64,000 nt of DNA. Origin: Gordionus sp. m RMFG-2023. Lineage: Eukaryota > Nematomorpha > Gordioida > Chordodea > Parachordodidae. The notes beneath the pieces are model-generated. The model did not search any database, was not told the origin of the DNA, and saw only the letters and a list, made by a program, of their open reading frames with translations. Positions 32,465-42,662 of this stretch are shown here, in pieces. The position numbers and the translations under genes are program-made. Every line of letters begins with the position of its first letter. Within the stretch, counting starts at the first letter, position 1. The DNA is taken from the NCBI RefSeq assembly GCF_954871325.1, contig NC_088775.1, positions 83,863,561 through 83,927,560 on the forward strand. Reading direction: 5' to 3'.

Positions 32465-33735
32465 CATTCCCCGTCATTTTTAGACGATGGGACCATCTGT
32501 GGCCCCTCAGCTAATGTACTTAGCGCCTTAAAACACCTGGAAATCAATTCCTAAGCTATCGGCCTGGTATTCAATATAAATAAAACAGAATTATGTTTTT
32601 TAAACAATAAGCCACGAAAGTTGGAAGGCTACAAAATTATTGCTTCCGATAGTTTAACCCTACTTGGGTCCCCATTAAATGCTACCAAGTCAGAAGGTTT
32701 CCTTCATATAATTTTTAAAAGCTTTTACAGCATGGAGCACATTCTATGCCACTTATTTACTGACACACCAAAGTTTATTTTTAATTTGCAAATGCCTATA
32801 CCAAAATTTACATTTTCCGATCATCATTTTTTTTAAAAAACAACGATTTTTATCAAAAATACAGGATAAATTTAAATTATTTCTAGAAAAAATTTTTAAC
32901 ATAAATTTAAACTCATTCAATTGGTCACTTGCTCAGCTACCTTCTATACTAGGCGGTTTAGATTTTTTTCCGCTCAATCTTTTATCCTTATCAACATTCG
33001 TATCATCTAGATTATCTAACAATTCTATGATTTCTGGCTTCATATGCCCTACCGATCGTTTATTAGACGACGCTATTGACAAATGGAAGGCAAACACACC
33101 CATTAACACCGTATTACCATTAATCATCACACACAAAAAAATTTTCACACCTTTAATCTCGAAATAGCAAACAGATATATCAGTCAATCCATTTTAGATT
33201 GCATTCAAATCCTTCAATTATCTGACAGACTTGTTGGTCATGAATGGTTTGAATCACTCCCTTGTCGTAACCTTGGTAATCTATTATCAGATGAACAACT
33301 GAGAGTAACCATTGGTTTACGTCTAGATTGTGACATCGTACAGCACAATGCTTTCATCAAATGTAAATCACCTGCCGATTCAAAGGGTAGGCATTGCCTT
33401 AATGGTCAATTTACAAGGGCGACACTAGCCCCACACAGCAGTAAACCATGTAGTAAATAGAAGCCTAACAGCTGCCCACATTCCGAACAATTTTGAACCA
33501 ACAAACTTATCTCAAGTAGACAGCTTAAGACCTGATGGTATGGCAACCATACCTTGGGCCCTCGGTAAATCACTTATATGGGATTACACATGTGTCTCGT
33601 CATTCCCCTCAAACATAAATATCAATCTAATAATACAGGCAGAAATTAAAAAGACCAACAAATATATAAATTTAAAAACTTCACACTCCAGTAGTGATCA
33701 CTACGAACGGGCATTTTTCACCATAAACATTTAAG
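32465..33735 (+). mobile_element. Non-LTR fragment with PD-(D/E)XK-type C terminus (fragment 1)
   Basis: The + strand gives a reverse transcriptase motif C in the form FLDDGTICG (about 32477), then NINKTELCFLN and SLTLLGSPL, a thumb-like region, and far downstream LGNLLSDEQLRVTIGLRL, then LRPDGMATIPWALGKSLIWD. The LDDGT form of the catalytic motif and the RPDG...W..G...IWD block are known from non-LTR elements with a restriction-like endonuclease at the C terminus (CRE/R2/Utopia-like). Frameshifts and stops separate the parts, for instance around 32836 and 33454. Upstream parts are absent. The clade cannot be fixed by eye. Confidence 0.6.
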
Positions 33736-34290
33736 TTTTTAAAAAATCTGGAAAATAATATACGGCTTTTTACAAATGAACCCAGTTTCTTTATATTGGC
33801 CAAAAAATTCAAATTGAAATTTTTAGACGCAATTATGGTTCTTTTTTGGGTACTCAATTATAGAATTTTATTTTTAATTATATAATTATAATTTATAAAT
33901 TTTAACCATGAATATGAAAAACATATTTTTTTAATAAAATAACCAGTTTATTAACAATAGAATATATAAATTTATAAGTAGATAATAAAAATAAAAAATG
34001 AATATATATATATTAAAAGCGAATGTATATTTTAAAAATATCGATGGCTCTAAAAAGAGCTTATAGTAAAAATGTTACTAAAAAACAGGTATGATTATGT
34101 TTAAAAATTTCTAATTGGAGTTTTTGTTTAAGAAAAATTGATACCCGTTTTTCGTTTAATGTTAAAAATTTTACTAAAATTTTTTAAAAAAAATGTTGAT
34201 TATGAGAAATTGCTATTAGTTGAAATGACTATGGGTTGAAAAATAAAGTTATTTAGTATTGAATATTTATTAATTTTTTTATTTTCCCCG
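33736..34290. other. AT-rich spacer between two LINE fragments
   Basis: No gene or repeat recognised. It separates the two convergent non-LTR fragments. Confidence 0.4.
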
Positions 34291-35010
34291 CTAGTAAGAG
34301 GGTTTGAATTAATTGATAAGGGAAAGGAAGAGACGCAGGTATCATCCTAAATTAGGGATTTCCCATTAAACCATGGGGTGCAGGTTAAACCGTCAGGTCT
34401 GAGAACATCTTGTAAAGAGAGGTTTGTTGGTTCTAGGATGTTAGGTATTTTAGCCTTATTAAGAGCGTTATGGATGATTTTATTTATAGCTTTATGCCGG
34501 AGGTGGCGACCTTGGCTCCGGGAGTAGTTTAGGCCGTGTTTTGCATTTAGTTGAACGGGTAGGTTGCAAAGGTGGCAAATGTGTGAATGTGTAAGCGAAC
34601 ACCTAGTCTAAATCCTATGGTAACTCTCAGTTGGTCATTGGTTAAGAGATTATCAAGGGTTAGGCTTGGAAGTGCCTCGAGCCATTCAAGCCCGCCGTAT
34701 TTATCGTTTAGTTGAAGAAGTTGTAAATCGCTGATATCGGAAGGGTAAGACAATTTTATAGTTTCTTTATAAGGGGTTCCAAGATTGATTTATTAGAAAT
34801 TTCGGTTGGGAATGTTTGACCGTCTGGGGTAAGTAGATTCCATCTTTCGATTGCTACTGTTAAGAGATCGTCATTGGGGGTTACGAAAGATGAGATCGCG
34901 GAATTGAGCGAAAGGCGATTAGAGATAAAAAGAGATAGGGAGAGTAATTCTAAGGGGATCAGGTCGATATCACCAAGTTTAGCAGGTAATTGAGCAAGGT
35001 GCCAATTAAA
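34291..35010 (-). mobile_element. Non-LTR fragment with PD-(D/E)XK-type C terminus (fragment 2)
   Basis: On the minus strand, from 35010 down: WHLAQLPAKLGDIDLIPLEL, then GLEWLEALPSLTLDN, LLTNDQLRVTIGFRLG, CHLCNLPVQLNAKHGLNYSR, and LRPDGLTCTPWFNGKSLI. This is the same domain order as fragment 1 and a related but distinct family member. A putative Cys-rich stretch (CHLCNLP) precedes the HGLNYSRSQGRHLRH block, as in other members. Frameshifts lie near 34755 and 34547. The two fragments point at each other. Confidence 0.65.
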
Positions 35011-35698
35011 TGTGTATAAAAGAAAAAAAGAAAATTTTTAAACGTTAACTCTTAAACAAAAGGGGAAAATAAAAATTAAGTACTACTTCAAGAACATAAT
35101 TAGCGTGAAATAATAAATGTTATGTTTCTACAATTATTGTATAAATAAGAAAATGATTATAATTTGTTATATGATATGAAGTTTATTCAAGCAAAAGTTT
35201 CATTATCGATAATTTTTTAATATTAGAAAATTCAAAATTTAATTAATTTTTAATTATGTGAAGTTATTATTCTTAAGAAATAATGATGATTTCAAATTTA
35301 TTGAATTTATTTAATAAAATATAATTTGCGCAATTATATTTAGGCCATTTATTTATAAAAATTAGTAACGCCATCTATGTTTAATTATTTTATCTCTTTT
35401 ATTTAAATTATTTTTATTAAATAATATTAAACAGATAACAAAGTAAAAAACTGGTATCGTCCCTCTAATTCGTATGAAAATTTAGGAAATAGGTTTTTTG
35501 TCGTAATTGCAATAGTTCGTTCCCAAAAAAAAATAGTTCGTTCCCAAAGTAGTTTGTTCCCAAAATAATTATGAAAATCCAAGAGATTAATGCTAAATCG
35601 CAACAATTATCAATAAGAAAATTGTAAAGTATATATTATTTAATTTGCATATAATAATTAATTTTTTTAGAAAACTAGGCAAAACAAAGAGTGCATAT
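35011..35698. other. AT-rich spacer
   Basis: No gene recognised. A short local repeat of ATAGTTCGTTCCCAAA occurs two to three times at 35511-35565. Confidence 0.4.
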
Positions 35699-36785
35699 AA
35701 ACAAAGCTATTATTCAAATTCTAATAATCAAATGGTTCAATATAGTTTGATCAAATCAAAATACAACAATAATATTATCTATTCTAAGAAAAATTTAATT
35801 CAATTTATACATTATCATGCAAAAAAAAGAGATTGCATTTTTATATATTAATTAAAATTTTTATTATGAGATATTTCATATAAATTTTAATAATGTTATA
35901 TCAAAGATATATTTATAATAAAGAGTTTGCTAAAATATTGTAAATTATCTGCTATTTATATCATTTTTAAACAAAGCTATTATTCAAATTCTAATAATCA
36001 AATGGTTCAATATAGTTTGATCAAATCAAAATACAACAATAATATTATCTATTCTAAGAAAAATTTAATTCAATTTATACATTATCATGCAAAAAAAAAG
36101 AGATTGCATTTTTATATATTAATTAAAATTTTTATTATGAGATATTTCATATAAATTTTAATGTTATATCAAAGATATATTTATAATAAAGAGTTTGCTA
36201 AATATTGTAAATTATCTGCTATTTATATCATTTTTAAACAAAGCTATTATTCAAATTCTAATAATCAAATGGTTCAATATAGTTTGATCAAATCAAAATA
36301 CAACAATAATATTATCTATTCTAACAAAAATTTAATTCAATTTATACATTATCATGCAAAAAAAAGAGATTACATTTTTATATATTAACTAAAAATTTTA
36401 TTATGAGATATTTAATATAAATTTTAATAATGTTATATCAAAGATATATTTATAATAAAGAGTTTGCTAAAATATTGTAAATTATCTGCTATTTATATCA
36501 TTTTTAAACAAAGCTATTATACAAATTCTAATAATCAAATGGTTAGCAATAATATTATCTATTCTAAGAAAAATTTAATTCAATTTATACATTATCATGC
36601 AAAAAAAAGAGATTGCATTTTTATATATTAATTAAAAATTTTATTATGAGATATTTCATATAAATTTTAATGATGTTATATCAAAGATATATTTATAATA
36701 CAATTGTGCTGTCTATTATATATTAATGGATCTAGAGCATTAAGAGTTTGCTAAAATATTGTAAATTATCTGCTATTTATTTTTT
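35699..36785 (+). repeat. Satellite-like tandem array, unit about 270 bp, four units
   Basis: Units start at 35699, 35969, 36236 and 36506 with AAACAAAGCTATTATTC (ATTATAC in the fourth). Spacing is 270, 267 and 270 bp. Units 1-3 are almost identical; the fourth has lost the GTTCAATATAGTTTGATC segment and gained a small insert near 36700. A partial fifth end (AGAGTTTGCTAAAATATTG) closes the array at about 36743-36780. The short open frames inside repeat with the unit and are lysine/asparagine-rich chance frames. Confidence 0.9.
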
Positions 36786-39279
36786 AATATATACTGTTCT
36801 TGTATTAATATAAATATTAATTACCATTTAGCCATTTAAATTTAATTTAAAATAAAAAGCATTTTTTAATTTATTTGCCAAATCTGTTACAACGTTTCAA
36901 AATTATACACTTTTATAATCGCTTCAAATATATTTGTGGCCATTTTAGGTCATTTGACGTTTTTTCACAAATGTTCATACGATCTAGTGGACCCTAACCA
37001 AAAAACTAGCAATTTAGACTATATAATGAACTGTTTATTTATTTATTTTCTATTTTATTATATTCTTAAGACTAAGTCAATTTGAAAAGTATACTCTTTT
37101 ATACTCGTAATGAATTTGCAATCAGATTAATACTAGCTTAAAAATGATAAATCATTTTATGGAGTTTATTTTAAAAAAATATGAAAAATACTCTGAAAAT
37201 GGGAAATAGGTGAGGAAGCAAAAATTGCACAAAAGAAAATTTAATATAAATTTTTCTTAGCACAATATGTTATTTTAACTATAATAATTTAATCCATTAA
37301 TTATATACTTTAACAAATTAACTTATAAAAATTTGAAAATTTTTATATTCCTGATGCATTTGCCAGAGGAAGATCATCATAATCTGGTTAAAGAAATATA
37401 ACATCCACCAAATATATATCTCACAATCATGAATAAAAGTTTCTTCACTCAATCCAAATTTGTAATTACAAAATAAATCTCATTCATCTCATATTTTTTA
37501 TTATGCTCAATATTTACACATCCATAAATATAGGAATTAGGGTCGAAATCTGTATAAGATTTAAGAATTATTAACAATCATCGTTTTTCAAAAGGCTCTA
37601 TTTTTTATTATTATATAATAATTGCATTTATTACAATAACACTATTTACAAAAATTTTATAAGGTTACAACTAATTTTTGAAACTAATGCAGACAAAACT
37701 TTATATTATTTTTAAAAATGTTATATTTTAAAAACTTCATATTAAATAATTCTGATATACGCTCCCTCAGACCCACCTAGTCCTAATTTTAAAATTTATC
37801 CTTAAATTCATGCGTCAATATTTTAATCTAAATATGAAGTCTTTGGGCTATTATTACTATGAAATATGATAAATAGACTTCATATATTCGATATATGAGA
37901 GTAGATAGAAGTCTTATATAATAATTTATGGTTTACAACATTTAAAGAGATGCATCTTTTATCTTTACTATTATTGAATAAATTATGTGTATATTATTTT
38001 AGAAATTATCATTTTTTATCCTTTTGTATATTTTATAAATTATTATTATTTAAATGGATTATATCTATTTAGGGTTTTAGTATCGTCTGTAAAAATCATA
38101 TTGTTTATGTCAAAATTCTGCCATTTTCTATAATGCAAAAATTCTCTCCAATAGGTTAGTATCAGACATAAAAGCCAATATTTTTAAGATAAAAAATATA
38201 TGGAAATATTATTAAAATTTAATATACACGCTATCCATATGAATTAAACTCTACCGTTATATAATATTTCTATTTATTGTGTCATTTAAATAAGCTTGAA
38301 TTTTTACTTAAAGTTATGTATTGAATGTCTTATTCTATATCAGTTGCATTTATAGAAATTCCCTAAGAATATTAGCAATATCATAAGCTTAAGTTATTTT
38401 AATATGTTATGGTATTTGTAGAAAGATGATAAATTATTAACAATATATTTTTGGATTTCTCCTGAATTTAAATAGTCTTGATTCCAATTATTTTATCATA
38501 ATATTATGTTTCCTTTTTACATTTAACTAATTATGAATTGTATAATAATAGATATATGTCCAACTTATTATAGTTTAATCTGTTTTACAACATGTGTAGT
38601 AAATTAGAATATATTAGAATGGGAATTTCTAATTTATATATTACATATATTTTGCAGAATATTCTAATTATTATGTAGTTATTGCAATATATTGAATTAA
38701 TTCAAATATAAATATATACTATTAGGTTATATCTTATTATCATATCCAGGTCATTAGCTGACATAATTAGATCAACTTAAATTCTTTTTTATAACCATTG
38801 TTTATTTCATTTTTTTCTCACTTTATTGTATAATACCATTTTATTTTGAGTAAGTATTCTTCATGTTTCTTATAACTTTGTTTTATATTACTTTGTAATC
38901 AGTCTAATTAGATTTAGGTTAAATTTTACTGTTACTTTATTTTATAAGAGGATGGAGCATGTTTTTTATGGTAAAAATAAATCAGAATTTGAACTGGGAA
39001 ATCAGATTCAGAAACTTGAACCAAAAATGAATCCTGAACAATATCAAATCTTAGAAATAGAACCTCTTAAAATTTAATGTCAAGACCACCTTTTATATTT
39101 GGAATTCAAGGTCTTAATAAGATATTATGTACATTGTTTTAAATATATGCAAAGAGGTGCCATATCAAAATAAGATATAAATATTAGAGGTTGTTCCATT
39201 GGCTACCATGGCCTGAACTGGCCCATAGAAATATTTTATCTAGTTATTTGGCATGGCCTTAATTATTTTTACCCCTATT
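36786..39279. other. AT-rich desert, 2.5 kb
   Basis: I see no gene, element end, or structured repeat here. Frames longer than about 60 codons are absent. Confidence 0.5.
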
Positions 39280-39490
39280 CATAAAATATATTTTTTACAA
39301 GCTGCCTAGCTCAGCCTTTAATAATATTTTATAAAGGAAAATGACATAAATTTGTATAACCAGCCTTAATTAATTTAGTATAACCCAATATATTTTTTAC
39401 AAGCTGCCTAGCTCAGCCATTAATAATATTTTTATGAAGGAAAAAGTGATAAATTTGCATAACCAGCCTAATTTAGTCGAACCCATAAAA
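39280..39490. repeat. Tandem duplication of about 105 bp
   Basis: Two units share ATATTTTTTACAAGCTGCC, then TAGCTCAGCC, TAATAATATTTT and AACCAGCCT in order, the first at about 39288 and the second at about 39388. Differences are few. Confidence 0.75.
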
Positions 39491-39554
39491 AATATTCTGC
39501 ACAATTTTTACTGACCTTGAAATTAGATTTCATAATTTTAACACTTTAAAATAT

Positions 39555-39900
39555 ATATTTACCAGGACCATGGGTTTGTGATTGGGTTCAGTGAAAAGTC
39601 TCTGAACCAGGTTCAGGGTTCATGGTGTAGAATTTTTTCACACAAATTGGATACTCTTAAATAAAAATCACAAAAAATGTTTTTAATATTGAAAATTAGA
39701 AAAAACAATTTTTTGTTTTATTAGATAAATATTTTAGGTTATTTTTTTAATATATATTTTTAAATACTCTTTGAATTTTTTATAATTTTGTAAAAATAAA
39801 AAAAAATACATAAATAAATATTAAAAAAAATTCTTGAACCCTGAACCCTAAATTTAAAAAAGGTTCATGGTACATCAGAGTTCGAAGGCTTTAGGTTCAT
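39555..39900. repeat. Possible MITE with GGTTCA-rich ends
   Basis: The left part has GAACCAGGTTCAGGGTTCATGG (in two overlapping words) and the right part GAACCCTGAACCC and AGGTTCATGGTAC in largely opposite direction, around an A/T-rich middle. Exact ends are not clear. Confidence 0.35.
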
Positions 39901-39951
39901 ATCCCTTATATTTACACATTTATTTTTAGCCAGGGTCATATCTACTATAGA

Positions 39952-40345
39952 CCTGTAAAACCTGAAATACCCCTTAACCCCAGTTCAGAAAAGGCCAAAA
40001 ATAATATGATTTTAAATATTTGGGCTAAACTGGGCTTAAGATTTAAAATTTGGACTGGCTTAACCCTTTCGCGCCCAGCGAGATCATTTGTCATCAAAAT
40101 TTTTAATCAATTAATTTTTATATTTAAGAAACTAATGGATTGGTACTTAGAGATATTAATTTATAAAACAATATTTATTATTTCGTATTTTATCATTAAC
40201 CTCTCAAAATCATTATTTTATTATATCAAAATGTCAAAATCATTATTTTATTATATCAAAATACAAATATTTTTTGTTCATAAAAATATTCCAGGCACGA
40301 AAGGGTTAAAAATTTTAATAAATTAAAAATTTGAGCTGGGCTGAT
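39952..40345. repeat. Partial hAT-like repeat holding a piggyBac MITE
   Basis: It starts TATAGACCTGTAAAACCTG, a diverged form of the TAGAGGTCTGCAA end, and has GGGCT-rich words on both sides of the insertion at 40064-40305. The right end is indistinct. Confidence 0.35.
40064..40305. mobile_element. piggyBac-like MITE, 242 bp
   Basis: Ends CCCTTTCGCGCCCAG and, in reverse, CCCTTTCGTGCCTGG, each flanked by TTAA (40060-40063 and 40306-40309). CCC(T) ends at a TTAA target are the piggyBac signature. The interior includes two copies of AATCATTATTTTATTATATC in a row (about 40208-40258). The piggyBac element at 63369 begins CCCTTTAAAGC, so a related transposase may have moved it. Confidence 0.8.
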
Positions 40346-40456
40346 TTTAAAAATTTAAATGAAATCAATCAATGAGTTGGAAAATCATATACGTTTAATA
40401 TTCATATTTTGCATTTTGAATTTTCCTTTGAAAATGTAGTGATATAATATTATTAA

Positions 40457-40873
40457 TAGGGGTGTACCGATACAACTTTTTAAAGGCCAATCCGAAATTA
40501 CTGATATTAAATTGATATTACTGATCCAATATCATATCCGATTTTGTTCTGTAAACATGCTAATCGCATTAATTTTTAATGCATACATCTATCTACTCAT
40601 TTCATATATTTTTAATAGTAAAAGAACATCTATAATTTAAGTATACCATAACAAAAGACATTTAAATAATCAGTTACAATTTATATTCATGAATTTAAAA
40701 GTAAAAATATTCTGATAAATCACTTATATATATAATAGCATTAATCTATTAAAAACAAATATATTATTAAATTTTAAACTAAGACGCCATTTTATTGGAT
40801 TGGATCAGAGAATTTTATAATGTCTGCTGATAACTGATATTTTTGAAAAAGATAAACTATCAGTACATCCCTA
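40457..40873. mobile_element. hAT MITE, TAGGGGTGTACCGATA family
   Basis: Ends are TAGGGGTGTACCGATAC and, in reverse, TAGGGATGTACTGATAG. Inside, words such as ACTGATATT recur. Flanks ATTATTAA and ATTATCAT agree at most positions but not fully. A single end of the same type occurs near 59365-59388 beside the BED-hAT element, which is the likely autonomous relative. Confidence 0.7.
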
Positions 40874-41981
40874 ATTATCATTATTTTATTGATTTCTTAA
40901 TGTATTTAGTTATATTATTAAGTTTGTTTTATAGATGCAGAACACATTCAATATACTTTTTGATTAATTCAATATAACATATTTACTTCTACATATATAT
41001 TTACATTTAAATTATGATGACCAACAACTCATTATTACTAGTTAAATATATATTAACCCATGCATGCCAAGTCACCACTTCTAATTTCATCATGGTGGAG
41101 TAAGGGGCATTAGGTGTGCCAGCTATATACTCGTAGGCAATATGATATATTGCCAGGGCTGGGCTGGGACTGATTAATATCCAAAACTACCATATACACG
41201 AGTGTTTTCTACAATAGGTGGGTTAGCTGCAAGTGAGTAAGGAGTATTTCCCACAGTCTACTGGAGTCAGTGATATCGCCAATACATGATAGCATTGGCG
41301 TACGCAGCGGGGGGGGGCAGGGGGACAAATTCCCCCCAAAGCCAAAAAATGCAGATGCCGGATTATATTTTTCAAAAATATTATTGTTAATATTAATTTA
41401 TATTTGTTAATATTTATTCCTATCTCATATATATATATTTAATTACATTTATTTATCACATTCATCTACTAAGTTATTTTATCAATTAATTTCGATTTCA
41501 AGTTTTCCTTGGCGTAATTTACCTATTATTTTCAAATTTTAGTGGCGTAATATTTATCTAAATTTCTAGTCAATAATAATTATCTCTGAAACTCCTTGTA
41601 CAACAGGGAGAAAGAAATTGCAAGCTTGTCCAACGAGATCGAGTCTCCACCATCAAGCAGTAACAGCTATTATGGAGTTAGAAGAGCCAATTATTAATGC
41701 TATTGCTGAAATATCATAATGGCTTGAAAGAAATATTTCCTCAGAAGCAAGAAAATTATTGGATTCAATACTTATTCCAAATTTTTTTTCTCATTAGAAT
41801 GTATTATTTAATTATACAACTATTTTATGTAATACTTTTCAAAAACATAACATTGACTTGATTAAGAAGATGAGAATAGATGAGAGAATTTTATCAGAAC
41901 TCAAGGAAATTAGGGCTAATGTTGATGAAGAATTTCATATTTTATTGTTGAGTCAAAAGCAGAGCTATACATGTTTAATAT

Positions 41982-42176
41982 TTGGCCCCCTCGACTTGCA
42001 GCAAGCAAGCTAATCGTCAAAACATTAGTATAGGATCAGTAGAAGAGTATTATAAAACAAATGTCCCCTCTCCCAACCTTTTTCATATGGTGATAGAAAA
42101 AAAATATAAATATTTGTTAGATTTTTATCATGAAGATGTTAAAATATTTTATGATGCCTTATTAGCTGAATTATGA
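41982..42176 (+). pseudogene. hAT transposase N-terminal-region fragment (copy B)
   Basis: The frame contains KQANRQNISIGSVEEYYKTN, matching the (R)...RQ..R.N.P..S.E.YY+. segment of ZMYM1-like hAT transposases, where this segment precedes the last part of the RNase-H-like fold. The preceding and following coding parts are in other frames or deleted. Confidence 0.65.
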
Positions 42177-42362
42177 TTAAAAGATTAACTATGGTTGATA
42201 CAGTCCCAAAAAATGCTATGGATGCTTTGCATTATTTCAAACACATTTTAGATTATACTCCAGTGTATTAAAATGGTTATATATATATTAGCAGCTCTTT
42301 AGTAAACTAATGAGAGAACATTCTCTTTTTTAAGAAGAATAACAGAGCCTTGCAGAGGTACC

Positions 42363-42662
42363 ATTTGCAGGACACGGCCCAGATTTTTTTTTAAAATTTT
42401 TTCCGGCCCGGGTTTTTTTTAAAAAAAATTTTCAGGCCCGGCCCGAATTTTTATTAAATAAATTATATTTATTTTTGATTTTTATAGCTAATAATGGCGA
42501 TTTCAAATATTTGGTTTTAAAATATACAGCTCGGCCCGGATATTTTTTCTAAAAAAATTTTCAGGCCCAGCCCGGGTGTTTTTTTAAAAAAAATTACGGG
42601 CCCGGCCCGGGTATATTTAAAAAAATTAAAATACGGTCCGGCTCGGGGGCCGGGTCTGCAAG
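42363..42662. mobile_element. GGCCCG-type MITE nested in hAT copy B
   Basis: Ends read TTTGCAGGACACGGCCC and, in reverse, ACTTGCAGACCCGGCC, with multiple GGCCCGG(C/G) blocks between. It interrupts the hAT C-terminal coding region at the same place as in copy A, although its own middle differs in length. Confidence 0.65.

Noticed and set aside
32933-33187. 84-codon minus frame
   Set aside because: Opposite strand of the non-LTR fragment 32465-33735, whose + strand has recognisable motifs.
35645-36388. Three similar 68-75-codon frames in a row
   Set aside because: They repeat with the 270-bp satellite unit, are Asn/Lys/Tyr/Ile-rich, and end at the same unit position. Best explained as chance frames of an AT-rich repeat.
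26003-36785. CRISPR-like arrays
   Set aside because: Direct repeats at 26003 and 35699 are contiguous tandem units without spacers, and the DNA is eukaryotic.
40006-40326. 106-codon + frame
   Set aside because: It runs across the borders of the piggyBac-like MITE and into different repeats on both sides, and has no domain.
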